Source of the DNA: Pelagomonas calceolata
Taxonomy: Eukaryota; Sar; Pelagophyceae; Pelagomonadales; Pelagomonadaceae
Assembly: GCA_918797485.1 (NCBI GenBank)
Contig: CAKKNE010000005.1
Coordinates: 4,402,001 to 4,466,000 of the forward strand
Length of the DNA stretch: 64,000 nucleotides
Direction: 5' to 3'
Shown: positions 45,209-54,480 of the stretch, one piece after another
How positions within the stretch are numbered: position 1 is the stretch's first letter
Layout of the letters: the number at the start of each line of letters is the position of its first letter
The notes under the pieces: generated by a model
Databases searched by the model: none
Seen by the model: the letters and a program-made list of their open reading frames with translations, nothing else
Told to the model about the DNA's origin: nothing
Position numbers and translations under genes: made by a program

Positions 45209-45718
45209 CTAGACGACGCCCGGCACGAAGACGTAGGGCACGCGTTTGATATAAGTGTCCCAGTCGGCGCCGTACTTCTCCGCGCAGCGCGCGTCGTCGC
45301 GGACGGCTCTATGGATGATCATGGGCACGAAGAAGCAGACGTACCAGTAGGGCAGCAGGACCTCGAAGCCGCAGATCAGGCCCCAGCATAACGCCTGCAA
45401 TATGTCGGCCATGTAGTGGGGCTTCCTACAATACTGATACCAGCCGTCTACTAGTAGAGTGCCGCCGTTCGACGTCTTGAGGAACTGCGGGTCCTTGAGG
45501 ATCGCCCAGGGCAGCTGCGGGAAGGCTACTCTATCAATCACGACGCCGGCCCTTCTAAGTCGGAACTCGTTCTTTTGGCTGTTCGCTTGGTCAAAGACGA
45601 CGTAGGCCCCTATGAGTAGGGAGAAGCACAGCAACGTGTAGGCCGTCGAGTGTTTTAGAGGTACGCCGTCGTGCGTATCAGGGTATGATGAAACCGCTGG
45701 CTGGGAATTCTAATAATC
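45209..45718 (-). pseudogene. 3' part of an ERG24/ERG4/DHCR7-type sterol reductase
   Basis: The open frame runs from 45706 (after an in-frame TAG at 45707-45709) to 45209. It encodes only the C-terminal ~165 residues of a protein family usually over 400 long. Hallmarks are YVVFDQANSQKNEFRLR, WYQYCRKPHYMADILQALCW and VRDDARCAEKYGADWDTYIK then RVPYVFVPG, which form the NADPH/sterol end of the reductase. No ATG opens the frame. A TTATTAG just upstream could be a 3' splice site. However, I find no upstream exon before the next gene (46143), so it is either a truncated copy or has an exon I cannot see. Confidence 0.7.
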
Positions 45719-46142
45719 CGCCGGTCTGACGCGGTTTCGCGGTAGCGGCGGCGTTAACGTAAAGTAATGAGACTTTGGTGGCGCCCGGTGGGTCCAAACT
45801 TTGCCGATGGGCCGCGTGGACTGAGTCGCGTGGCTCGATATCTCACTAATCCCGTGCTAGCTAGCGGCCTGTAAGACACTAGGCAGCAAGCCAGACAACT
45901 CCCTGGACGTTTCATGCGGGTCTTTATCGCCGCTGATTCGCTCGACGACGTGCCGCCCATGATTCGGGCCTAGATGTACCGGGACGGGCCGCCGCGAACG
46001 TGAAGGAGTCAGAAGGACGTCCATGCAGCCATGGCCAGGACCTTGCTCTTCCATGCTCTATCTGCTGGGGTGTTCGGTGCCGAGACAGTCGCGAAGGTGA
46101 AGGAAGAAGGAAGGGAGACAGTACCAAGACGAGCGGCCGAAC
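45719..46142. other. Intergenic region
   Basis: About 420 bp, no gene; GCTAG motif at 45860-45883. No N-terminal sterol-reductase sequence is seen in any frame. Confidence 0.5.
45860..45883 (-). repeat. GCTAG palindrome-ended motif, copy 11
   Basis: GCTAGCGGCCTGTAAGACAC then TAGG. Confidence 0.8.
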
Positions 46143-48050
46143 TTACACCCCGGCGGCGCGCGCCACGAAGTCGGGATAAGACAGGTCCAGGTCGAGCGCC
46201 TCGGACGCGCGATCAGAAACGTGCGCCGCGAGCGTCTTGGGCTTGGGCACGCGCTGCTTCGCCGGCACGCCGCAGACGCGCCGGAGCATGGCCGCGTCCG
46301 CGCGCTGCAGGCGCATGAGCGCCGCCTTGGCCGCCCGGCGCTCGGCGTCGTCGGCCGCCGCGCGCGCGTTCAATGCAGCGACGAGGGCGGGCACGTCGTC
46401 CAGCAAAGCGAACTTGGAGCCCGGGAGGAGCGCCGCCGCCCGCCGCACGCCCGCCCAGCCGCCGCTCGCGTTCACCGCTTGTGTCACTGTAGAGTCGCCG
46501 AGGAACCGCCGCGCGAAGCGTCGCGCCGCGCACGCCTCTAAACTGCGCGCGTGGGGCGCGACGGCCGCGTCCGCCTCCGCGACGGCGCGCGCGAACGCGT
46601 CGCCCTTCGTCGAGGGCGGCGTCGGCGGCGGCGGCGTCTCATTACTACAGTGGTCGAGCGCGCGCGACACGAGCACGGCGAGCGACCGGTCTAAGGCCGA
46701 CTCGGCGACGGCGACGCAGTCCGGCACGAGCGACACCGGTGAGACTGTTCTTGGTGATCGCAAAGCCGCCGCGCGCTCCAGCGCCGCGGGCGTCGAGATC
46801 GGGTCCCGCGGCGGGTTCAGGAGCCGCCGCATCTCGTAGCGCGCCAGGTCGTCGGCGAGCGCCACGGCGCGCTCGCCGAGCTCGCCCGGTTCGCCCATTA
46901 ATGCAGCGTCGAGCTCGCGCGCGTGGAACGCCGCCGCGGCGGTGGTTTGAGAGCGCAGCGCGTCCCTTAATGCCGCGGCGTCGGCGGGCGATTCCTTCAC
47001 GAGAGCGTCGCGCGCCTCGACGAGGGCCTTGACGGCCGCGGCGACGCCGGCCCGGTTCGCCTTGGCCGACCCGCCCGCGCTGAAGTCGTGGTCCGCCCAG
47101 GCCAGGCGCTTCGTCGCAACCGGTGGACTCTGGACGCCGACGCGCTGCGCGGCCTCGGCCCCTTCTATCGCTTGAGCCCAGGCCGCCGCCGCGCCTGACG
47201 TCGCCCCCGACGAGGCCAGCGCCGCCGCCGCGGCCGCCGCGCCCGTCCCGTCATTCACCGAAATCTCGACGGTCTCCGCCTCGGCGTTCGCGCCGAGCTC
47301 AACGGTCTCGTCCTCAGCGTTGTTGGGCTCGTCGTCGCTCCACGCCGCCAGCACGACGCGCGCCTTCTCGGGCGGCGAGTCGTCGCCCAGCAAGCAGCGC
47401 GCGTCCACCGTCCGCCTCCTTCTTCGAGCTTTAAATGACGCGGCCGCGCGGCGCCGCTCCTCGGGCGAGTCCACCAGAGGCTCGTCGTTCTCCTTGTTGT
47501 CCGCTGATGAAACCGGCGCGTCCTCGGCCGACGCCTCGCTCGCGCTCGACGTGCGTTGTTGGATACGCTCCGACCGCCGCGGCGGCTCCTCGTCCTCGTC
47601 CTCGTCGTCGAGCGACATGTCCGAGACGTTGCTCGTCCGCGCCGGGCCTTGTTGGTCTTCCGCCGGCGCCGGTTCAGTTTGTGCGGCCGGCGCTTGCTGT
47701 GGCGGTTCGGCCGGCGTCGGCGCAAACGTCACGGACGGCGTCTGTAGTACCGGCTCGGCCTTCGGTGGCGACCGCCGCGGCGACCGGCGCAGGGGCTTCG
47801 GAGGCGGCGGCGGCGTCGCCCGCGCGGTCTTGAAGGCGTCTTCCGGCTCGGGCCGCCGCGCCGGCGTCGCCTCGACCGGCAGCAGGGCGTCGGGCCTCGG
47901 CGGCAGCGCGGCTGCATCGGGGGCCTCGGCGAGCGCGGCGACGCGGCAGAGGAGCGTCGCCGCTTCGGCTGTCTTGGGCGACACTTCGCCCTCCAGCAGG
48001 GAGAGCGCGGCGCGCGCGAGGACGCTGATTTCGGAGAGTTTGGCCTCCAT
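46143..48050 (-). CDS. Large hypothetical protein, Pro/Ala-rich then helical
   Basis: 635 residues in one frame from the ATG at 48050. Residues 1-40 look helical (MEAKLSEISVLARAALSLLE). Residues ~60-240 are Pro-, Ser- and Asp/Glu-rich with basic patches (PPKPLRRSPRRSPPKAEP; SFKARRRRRTVDARCLLGDD). Residues ~330-635 are Ala-rich helices (EARDALVKESPADAAALRDA; AALMRLQRADAAMLRRVCGV). No domain is recognised. SP/TP-rich acidic blocks suggest phosphoregulation. A structural or nuclear role is only a guess. Confidence 0.6.
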   Translation of the reverse strand: MEAKLSEISVLARAALSLLEGEVSPKTAEAATLLCRVAALAEAPDAAALPPRPDALLPVEATPARRPEPEDAFKTARATPPPPPKPLRRSPRRSPPKAEPVLQTPSVTFAPTPAEPPQQAPAAQTEPAPAEDQQGPARTSNVSDMSLDDEDEDEEPPRRSERIQQRTSSASEASAEDAPVSSADNKENDEPLVDSPEERRRAAASFKARRRRRTVDARCLLGDDSPPEKARVVLAAWSDDEPNNAEDETVELGANAEAETVEISVNDGTGAAAAAAALASSGATSGAAAAWAQAIEGAEAAQRVGVQSPPVATKRLAWADHDFSAGGSAKANRAGVAAAVKALVEARDALVKESPADAAALRDALRSQTTAAAAFHARELDAALMGEPGELGERAVALADDLARYEMRRLLNPPRDPISTPAALERAAALRSPRTVSPVSLVPDCVAVAESALDRSLAVLVSRALDHCSNETPPPPTPPSTKGDAFARAVAEADAAVAPHARSLEACAARRFARRFLGDSTVTQAVNASGGWAGVRRAAALLPGSKFALLDDVPALVAALNARAAADDAERRAAKAALMRLQRADAAMLRRVCGVPAKQRVPKPKTLAAHVSDRASEALDLDLSYPDFVARAAGV

Positions 48051-48463
48051 CGTTAGCTACGCGCGCGCATTTCACGTGCAACGTGTGAACGACGCGCAGG
48101 AGCAGTTGCCCGGTTAGCTACTTCGCAGCGCGCCGCCCGCTCCCGCTACGAGGAAAGCTATATGTAGGCGTTATATGCGCAGCGTGTCACGTGCCAGTTG
48201 TGTCTCACAGGGGAGTAAACAGGCTCTAAAATTCACGTTTGCGCTGGGCCGAAAAACCCGTTTTTTAGGCCCGTTTTTGGCGCTCGCGCCTTGAGGACTC
48301 TTCAGCGGGCGATTCATACACCAAGGAGAGGCCTGGAGACCTTTTGGTGATCTATGCGATTTTCAAGACCGGCGCGCCAGGCTGGTCCAAATGCAGTCTG
48401 ACTGGCGCGTAGCGCTGCGTTTCTGAGCCAGTCGCTTGTTTATCATACATCAATCACTGTGCC
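48051..48463. promoter_or_regulatory. Divergent intergenic region
   Basis: 413 bp between divergent starts; no repeat or coding signal noticed. Confidence 0.45.
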
Positions 48464-49962
48464 ATGAGCGCTGCTGGCAGCAATTGGTGGCAGCAGGCCA
48501 AGAAAAGCCACTCCAAGCTGCAGAGCGCTGCCCGCCACAGCGCGCCACTGAGCGCTACCAATGCGGAGGAGGGCTCGCGCTTCGTCGAGTGCCCGGCCTG
48601 CGGCGCATCAATGCACAAAAATAGTTTGAATCACCACCTTGATCTGGACTGCCCGGTACTGCACGGTTACGACGACGGTCCGCGCGCCAGCGACGCCAGC
48701 TCGACGGCCCGCAGCAGCATCCAGTCCGGGCCGCGCGAGAGCGACGCCGCGGCGCCAGCGCGGCCATCCGACGCCTCGCGCTACGCCGCGTGTCCCGTGT
48801 GCTCTGAGTCCGTGCTCCTGAGCGACATGAACTATCACCTCGAGCTGCGGTGCCGCGGGGCTGCCGCGGAGGCACCTGCGGCGCCGGCCGCGGAGGAACT
48901 CGTGGCGGCCGACGCCATCGGCGCGTGCCCGCTCTGCGATCAGAAGATGCCTCTTACTGAAATCGCGGATCACATCGACGCCGGCTGCCCGCCGCGAGCT
49001 GCGGCGGCGCCCTCGCCGCCGCGTGAGAGCCGCGTCCTGGAGGACTTACGCCAGGGCGCGTCGTGTCCCTTATGCATGGACGTGCTTGCTGCGTAGAAAA
49101 CAATTTCGCGGCGCTTCTCGTCGAGGCGACGCCTGCGCGATGGCGTGTGATTTCCACACAGGTCCTCGACGACCCGCACTGCCTCCCGTGCGCCCACGCT
49201 TTTTGCAAGGATTGCATCCTGCGCGCCTTCGAGACGACGCGGCCCGGTCACGGCCACGAGTGCCCAGTCTGTCGCGCGCCGTGCCGAAAGCGCTCGATCC
49301 AGCCGGCGGCGCAGCTTCGCGCATTGGTGGACATCGTGCGCCGAGCGGAGGCCGCATCGGCCCCGGCCGATGCGTCGGACGACGCCGAGGAGGCCGAGGC
49401 CGAGGACGAGGAGGAGGCAGTGCAAGCTCCACCGTCGCCCGCGCCGCCGTCGCCTTCGCCGCCTGCCGCGGCGCCGTCGCCGGTGGCCGCGGCGCCGTCG
49501 CATCCGCCGTCGCCCCTGCCATCTCCTGTGAGATCGCCTGAGGAGGAGGCGACCCTCGCGCGCGTCCGGGGCAACCTGGCGCGGGCGCTCGCCGCCGAGC
49601 CGCCCCTTGCGACGTCGCCGGCGGCCCCGGCATCACCGGTGGCCGCGGCCTCGCCGGTGGCACCGGCATCACCGGTGGCCGCGGCCTCGCCGTCGCCACC
49701 AGTGGAATCGTCGCCGCCCGCGGAGTCGCTGCTCGCGCGCCGGCGCGCCGCCCAGGGCGCTCCGGACGAGGACTCTTCTCCCCCGGCCGCGGAGCCGTCG
49801 CCGGAGCCATCGCCAGAGCCGTCGCCGTCGCCGAGCCCGGAGCCGCTCGCGCGCCGGCGGCCGCGCCGGGCCGCGGCGCAGTCGTCGGACGCGGCGCTCG
49901 CCCGGCGGCTCCAGGACTCGGCCGTCGAGGCGGCGACGCGGAAGAGGACGCGTCGGAGATAG
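48464..49962 (+). CDS. UBZ-type zinc finger / RING E3 ligase-like protein, two exons
   Basis: Exons 48464-49081 and 49162-49962 join in phase 0 (472 residues). Three C2HC (UBZ4/RAD18-like) fingers occur at residues ~43-64, ~110-130 and ~155-176. Each starts C-x2-C (CPACG, CPVCS, CPLCD) and ends with H-x3-C or H-x4-C. A C3HC4 RING follows. Its first pair CPLC (residue ~201) lies in exon 1, and the rest (CLPCAHAFCKDC ... ECPVC) in exon 2, so only the spliced mRNA encodes a RING. Acidic, then Pro/Ala/Ser repeats (SPVAAASPVAPASPVAA; PSPEPSPEPSPSP) and a basic C-terminus complete it. UBZ plus RING recalls RAD18 in DNA-damage tolerance, but the order is reversed. A ubiquitin-ligase role is inferred. 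Confidence 0.87.
49082..49161 (+). mobile_element. Introner-type intron E, 80 bp
   Basis: GTGCTTG, then CTGCGTAGAAAACAATTTCG to GTGATTTCCACACAG, then GTCCTCGA in the exon. Removal restores CPLCMD|VLDDPHCLPC. A stop codon (TAG at 49094) ends the unspliced frame. Confidence 0.9.
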
Positions 49963-49982
49963 TAATAGTGTGTCTTAATGAG

Positions 49983-51299
49983 CTACTGGGGCGGGACGGG
50001 CAACCCGCTCCGCTCGGCATCCAACGCGGCCTTGATCGACGCGGCCGTCACCCGACCGCTTGCCGTCGCACGGGCCACGACCGCGTCCACCTCCGCCGAC
50101 GCGGCCCCGGCCTGGACCGCGAGGTTCTTCGCGTGGAGTTTCATGTGCCCCTGTTGGATGCCCACCGTCGCCAGCGCTCGTAAGGCACCGAGGTTCTGGG
50201 CGATGCCCGCCGCGGCCAACACCGTACCTAGCTCCGTGGCCGTTTTCACGCCCAGAAGCTTGACGCACGCGCGCGCGCACGGATGTACTCTAGCTGCCCC
50301 ACCGATCAAACCGACGGGTGCCGGCATCTCAATATACCCAACCAAGTCGCCGTCACCATTCCGCGACCACGCCACGAACGGCGCGACGCGCCCGTGCTTA
50401 TAAGACGCGTACGAGTGGCAGCCGGCTTCGACGGCGCGCCAGTCCTGGCCCGTCGCGACGGCGATCGGCGAGATGGCGTTCATGACGCCTTTGTTGTTCG
50501 TCGCCGCGCGGAACGGGTCCGCCTTGGCGAAGGCGTACGCATCCAGGATCCCATTTATTATGGACCGGCCCTCTTCCTCATCACCGGACGTTGACAACTC
50601 TTTGGCGGTAAAAACACCGTTGACCCGCGCCAAGCGATGCACGGCCAAGTTGGAAATGATCTTCAGCACCACAACACCTTTGCAGAGCTCCCCAACTTCG
50701 GGTCCGATCGTCTCGCACATCGTATTGACGGCGTTCGCGCCCATCGCGTCGCGGCAGTCGACCAGTAAATGGACAATGAGCATGGTGCCGGCGTCCGTTT
50801 CCAGCACGCGCGCCTCCACGTCCCGACACCCACCTCCAAACTTCACTAATATAGGGTCGACACTGTTGGCCATTTCGATCAGCTTCGTTTTGTTCGCTAG
50901 AATGGCGTTTCTCGCTACTTGTGCATCGATCTTCAACCGACACACTTGGATCTGGCCGATCATGACCGGCGGCGTGCAGTCCGACGTGAAGCCGCCCCGC
51001 GCGTGGCAGCGCTTGGCCATGTTCGACGCGGCGGCGACGACCGACGGCTCCTCCAGCGCCATCGGCACGACGTAGTGCTTGCCGTCGATGATGAAATTGG
51101 TAGCTACTCCTAACGGTAGGGAGTAGGTCCCGATGACGTTCTCGATGATGCGGTCCGCGGCCTCATCGCTCAGTTCGCCGGCGGCCGCGACCGCCTCCCT
51201 TTCTTCGTCGTTCAAGCCGGCGAGGTCGCAGACCGTGGTCCGGCGCTCCTCTACGGACTTCTTGAAGAAGCCGGGGAGGCGCGAGCTCGTGACTGGCAT
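49983..51299 (-). CDS. mvaA: Class II (bacterial-type) HMG-CoA reductase
   Basis: 438 residues from the ATG at 51299. Class II signatures run throughout: IENVIGTYSLPLGVATNFII (catalytic Glu), MALEEPSVVAAASNMAKR, GGGCRDVEAR, LLVDCRDAMGANAVNTMCE (catalytic Asp region), FRAATNNKGVMN (catalytic Lys), and GHMKLHAKNLAVQAG (catalytic His near the C-terminus). The protein lacks the membrane-spanning N-terminus of eukaryotic class I enzymes. It interconverts HMG-CoA and mevalonate; class II enzymes are mostly bacterial and some work in the degradative direction. Absence of introns and of a presequence, with host-like GC, suggests an old bacterial transfer now adapted to the host. It ends 20 bp from the convergent UBZ-RING gene. 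Confidence 0.92.
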   Translation of the reverse strand: MPVTSSRLPGFFKKSVEERRTTVCDLAGLNDEEREAVAAAGELSDEAADRIIENVIGTYSLPLGVATNFIIDGKHYVVPMALEEPSVVAAASNMAKRCHARGGFTSDCTPPVMIGQIQVCRLKIDAQVARNAILANKTKLIEMANSVDPILVKFGGGCRDVEARVLETDAGTMLIVHLLVDCRDAMGANAVNTMCETIGPEVGELCKGVVVLKIISNLAVHRLARVNGVFTAKELSTSGDEEEGRSIINGILDAYAFAKADPFRAATNNKGVMNAISPIAVATGQDWRAVEAGCHSYASYKHGRVAPFVAWSRNGDGDLVGYIEMPAPVGLIGGAARVHPCARACVKLLGVKTATELGTVLAAAGIAQNLGALRALATVGIQQGHMKLHAKNLAVQAGAASAEVDAVVARATASGRVTAASIKAALDAERSGLPVPPQ

Positions 51300-51762
51300 G
51301 GCTGCTTCTTTTTTTGGCTGAGTGCTGTGCAGTAATCTCTCCACGCGCGCAGCGACAGCGAAATTTGGCTTGGCAGGTTTGCAGAAGCAGTGATGCGAAC
51401 CTGTGGACAGCTTTCGCGCAACTGTGGCTATGTATGTCGCGTGTTTTGAGGCTTTGGCGCGGGCCGCAAACTTCTCAAACCCGATTTAAGTGCGCACGCA
51501 AAAAACAGAAGATCCTTACAAAACGACAATCACGCTTCGAAAGGACTCCAATCAGCTCGAATGCGGAGCCGGGGCCGGCCGGGGCCGGACAAGTTCTCCC
51601 ACTCTGGAGCTGCTGCTGTGTGAAGCGCTGCAAGAAATCAATCGCCGCGCGACCGCGGGAGGCTGCCCCAACACCACGAACGCCGCGTCGCAACGTGCCC
51701 CCACGCGTGAACGCAACCAGCACCAAACACCAACACAAAAGCACAGCAGCCCAAACACCACT
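51300..51762. promoter_or_regulatory. Divergent intergenic region
   Basis: 463 bp between divergent starts. It includes a GGGGCCGGCCGGGGCCGG block (51570-51587). The open frame upstream of 51763 has no ATG. Confidence 0.5.
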
Positions 51763-53544
51763 ATGCCGGCCCGCCGCGACGAGGATCGAAGTCCAGCGAC
51801 GACGCCGCGCAACTCCGTCGAGACGCCGCCGCCGCCGCGCTCCCGAGCTCTCTCAATGCCGGCGACGCCGCGGTCCGCGTCCGCGCCGGCCATCCCTCCG
51901 GCGACGCCAACCGGGAAAGTGAAAAAGGCAAGGCAGAAGCTCCGCAACCTCGTAAGAAAGCACCTCGATCGAATAAGAGCGAAGACGTCCGGGCGGTCGC
52001 CCCGTAACTCACGCGATTCGGACAGTGACGAAGACCTCCCCAAAGTGCGGAAGTACGAAAGATTGGAGCGAGCGGTGCGGAAGCAGCTCGCCAAGGGCCG
52101 GGCGGCGCGGCGGAAGCTGTATGAGTTGAGACACACCATAGAACGAAGAAAAAATCGGAAACGCGCGCGGGCGGCGGAAAAAGCTGCAGCAAGGGCGTCA
52201 TTGTTAGCCGGCTACGCGTCGGAAGGAGATCGGTTATCTCCACCGGGCACGCCGCCCTTCAAGGCGCGGCAGCGCGAGTTCGCGACGGCGTCGCCGCTGC
52301 ACCGACGGAGCGGCTCCGTGTCTTCTGTGGATGTTTCGTCGGACGACTCGTCCGACGACGAAGTAATGGACCCTTTACAACAAGCGCTACAAGGTGTTGA
52401 TAGAGCGGCGATGGCGTCTCATTTATCATTGGTGACGTTAGGGCTGGTGGGCTACGATCTCATACAGAGCGAGGACTATTCTTTCAGAAGACTCGCGACG
52501 CTCGCTATTGCAATAGCGTGCTGGCTCTGCCACGCCGGCGAGGTGAAGAAGGCGGCGCTCAAGGCGGCGACGGCTGTATTAGATGTGCCGGAGACGCCCC
52601 TACCTACAAGGCGAGAGCCGCCCCGGCGCATGCGCACGATGCTCGAGGACGTCCCGCGGTGGACCGTGCCGCGGGAAGAAACGGAGCCGACGCCGAACAC
52701 GTGGCGCCACAGTCCGGCAGATACGTTTCAATTAAGAGGAGGATCGTATCTGCGCGATCGGGTGAAAATAAAATCTAGCAAGGCGACGTACGAGGTCGTG
52801 GACGTGCGAGTTCTGAGAAGCCCGGAGGGCGCCATGCCCGACTTGTTGACGCATCATCCGTCGTTACGAGGCGGTGAGACGAGAATGTTGAATGGCCTGC
52901 CCGAAACGCTGGCGCTGAACATCGCCGCGCCGTGCGAGGCGCCGTCGATCAGCGGCTGGCGGCCGGCGTCGCCGTGCTGGATTTTGTTGTTGGTCCTGAA
53001 AATAGCCGACCATGCTAGAGTAATAGCGACGGACGAGCCCGACGTGAGCAAATGGCCTCCCGGATTAAGGCTGTGTCGGAGGTGGCTGCGCGACGCGCCA
53101 AACGACCCATACTTGTGTGCTCGGCTGAAGGGCGTGTTCCAGGTCCGCGCGTTGGACGGCGAGCAGCTGCCCCGCGTCTTCGCGAAGTGGTCGGGCAAGC
53201 CGGTCCTCATGGCGGCGGCCGGCGCTCTCTCGAGAAGACATGGTTTGGCGAAGTTCTCGGGCGGAAGTGGTTACGTCGAGGTCCATTTGGACATCGGCGA
53301 GTCCTTCAGCTACATGGGCCGGGGAGCGGTCTACCTCATGATGTCCAAACTCTCGACGCTCGACGCGGACGTCTGCTTCACGCTTGAAGGTAGGGCGGAC
53401 GACGAATTACCGGAGGTCGTCTTCGGCGCGGCGTCGTTCACGGCGCTGGACCTCGAGAAGAAGTTCAAGCAACTACGCCAGCGCGCTCTAGACTCGCTCC
53501 CCTCCGGCGAATTTGCGGGCCTTTTCGATGATGATATAAGTTGA
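51763..53544 (+). CDS. EDR2_C/DUF1336 domain protein
   Basis: 593 residues from the ATG at 51763. The N-terminal ~200 residues are basic and disordered, with a coiled region (KVRKYERLERAVRKQLAKG). A hydrophobic stretch is near ~230-260 (TLGLVGYDLIQ; LAIAIACWLCHAG). The C-terminal domain (~325-575) matches EDR2_C: FQLRGGSYLRDRVKIKSSKA, LALNIAAPCE, ARLKGVFQVR, KFSGGSGYVEVHLDIGESF and DDELPEVVFGAASF. Plant EDR2 relatives act in lipid-linked signalling at membranes. A lipid-transfer or lipid-binding role is plausible here. The stop codon TGA is shared with a duplicated piece of the next gene. Confidence 0.82.
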   Translation: MPARRDEDRSPATTPRNSVETPPPPRSRALSMPATPRSASAPAIPPATPTGKVKKARQKLRNLVRKHLDRIRAKTSGRSPRNSRDSDSDEDLPKVRKYERLERAVRKQLAKGRAARRKLYELRHTIERRKNRKRARAAEKAAARASLLAGYASEGDRLSPPGTPPFKARQREFATASPLHRRSGSVSSVDVSSDDSSDDEVMDPLQQALQGVDRAAMASHLSLVTLGLVGYDLIQSEDYSFRRLATLAIAIACWLCHAGEVKKAALKAATAVLDVPETPLPTRREPPRRMRTMLEDVPRWTVPREETEPTPNTWRHSPADTFQLRGGSYLRDRVKIKSSKATYEVVDVRVLRSPEGAMPDLLTHHPSLRGGETRMLNGLPETLALNIAAPCEAPSISGWRPASPCWILLLVLKIADHARVIATDEPDVSKWPPGLRLCRRWLRDAPNDPYLCARLKGVFQVRALDGEQLPRVFAKWSGKPVLMAAAGALSRRHGLAKFSGGSGYVEVHLDIGESFSYMGRGAVYLMMSKLSTLDADVCFTLEGRADDELPEVVFGAASFTALDLEKKFKQLRQRALDSLPSGEFAGLFDDDIS

Positions 53545-53587
53545 GTTCTCCATCGCTTACGCCTTTTCTCCTGGCCAAATGCGCCGC
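53542..53587 (+). repeat. Truncated copy of the MYND gene's first codons
   Basis: 46 bp match 53790-53835 with 4 differences, beginning exactly at the TGA stop of the preceding gene. It reads SSPSLTPFLLAKCAA in the frame of the MYND gene. Confidence 0.85.
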
Positions 53588-53788
53588 TCAAGCAATTACG
53601 GGGGCGGGCGGCGACGGTCGGGCAGGAGTACCTTCTTGTAATTTCCCTGTTATTCTTGCCCGTGGTAAGGCTTAGTGGTAAGTTATCATAGCTTGGAAAA
53701 CCCGTTTTGACAGAGCAACAACTTGGACGCTCCGCGCGACTCGCGGGCGAATTAACAGGCTCTACCGCGCATATCAATATAGATAATT

Positions 53789-54220
53789 ATGAGTTCTCAA
53801 TCACTTACGCCGTTTCTCCTGACCAAATGCGCCGCCTGTGCGGCTCCCCTTCAGACTGGCATCAAGCGGTGCTCGCGATGCAAGACGCGCTATTGCTCCG
53901 CGGCGTGCCAGCGCGAGCATTGGCGCCGCGGAGGCCACAAGGCGACCTGCGCGAAGATTGCCTCTCGCGGTGGCGCAGAATCATATCACGCGACTGAGGA
54001 GGCTAAGGAGGCCTTGGATGTTGCGGTGCAAGCGTGTAGATATGACCCCAAGAGAGAGTACTTGGACCCCATAGAGGGCGCGACGTGCCGCATCTGCGGG
54101 AAGGAAAAAGCCGAGGAATCCGACGAGGGTCTCGTGCGCGGGTGCTCGTGTCATATGGCGCTACGCGCAAGCTATTTATCGTCACCATTTCTTTGGCCAT
54201 GTTCATGGCGCTCGATTTGA
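53789..54220 (+). pseudogene. MYND-finger / RINGv family protein, truncated
   Basis: The frame starts MSSQSLTPFLLTKCAACAAP. It has an intact MYND zinc finger (residues ~14-55: CAACAAPLQTGIKRCSRCKT then RYCSAACQREHWRRGGHKATC). It then begins a RINGv-like domain (ATCRICGKEKAEE ... LVRGCSCH). From memory, pelagophytes have a large family with MYND, RINGv and kinesin-light-chain-like TPRs, about 400 residues long. Here the RINGv is cut off after CSCH and the frame ends 22 residues later in unrelated sequence. Hence this is a 3'-truncated or rearranged copy; it may still be expressed as a small MYND protein. Confidence 0.7.
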
Positions 54221-54441
54221 TGGCGCTGGAATTGAGAGAGTAGTTGGCTTCCGAGCTGAGCTACTTCATTCCATCTATCTTCACGTAACTATCCTGGATC
54301 GCTCGCGGTTTGTCCTCGGAAGGCATCACCCGTTACTGGTAAAAGTCCGCGCGTCCATCAAACTGTGCTTCGCGGAACAGCTCGACTGGACGTTGGACGA
54401 CTTCCCTGAAGACCTTCGCGAAATTGCCGATAGGTATCTCT
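54156..54441 (+). other. Coding-like segment without a start
   Basis: A different frame from the MYND gene is open across this stretch and ends at a TAG. It reads WRYAQAIYRHHFFGHVHGAR, then further on VVGFRAELLHSIYLHVTILD and WTLDDFPEDLREIADRYL. The residue mix looks like genuine protein. It may be an exon or a detached fragment of another gene; I do not recognise it. Confidence 0.4.
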
Positions 54442-54480
54442 AGGTAAGGCTGAATTTTTTTCATGTCAAAGGTTAGGCTA

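Noticed and set aside
46237-48117. Long plus-strand frames opposite the 635-residue protein
   Set aside because: Low-complexity antisense frames without motifs.
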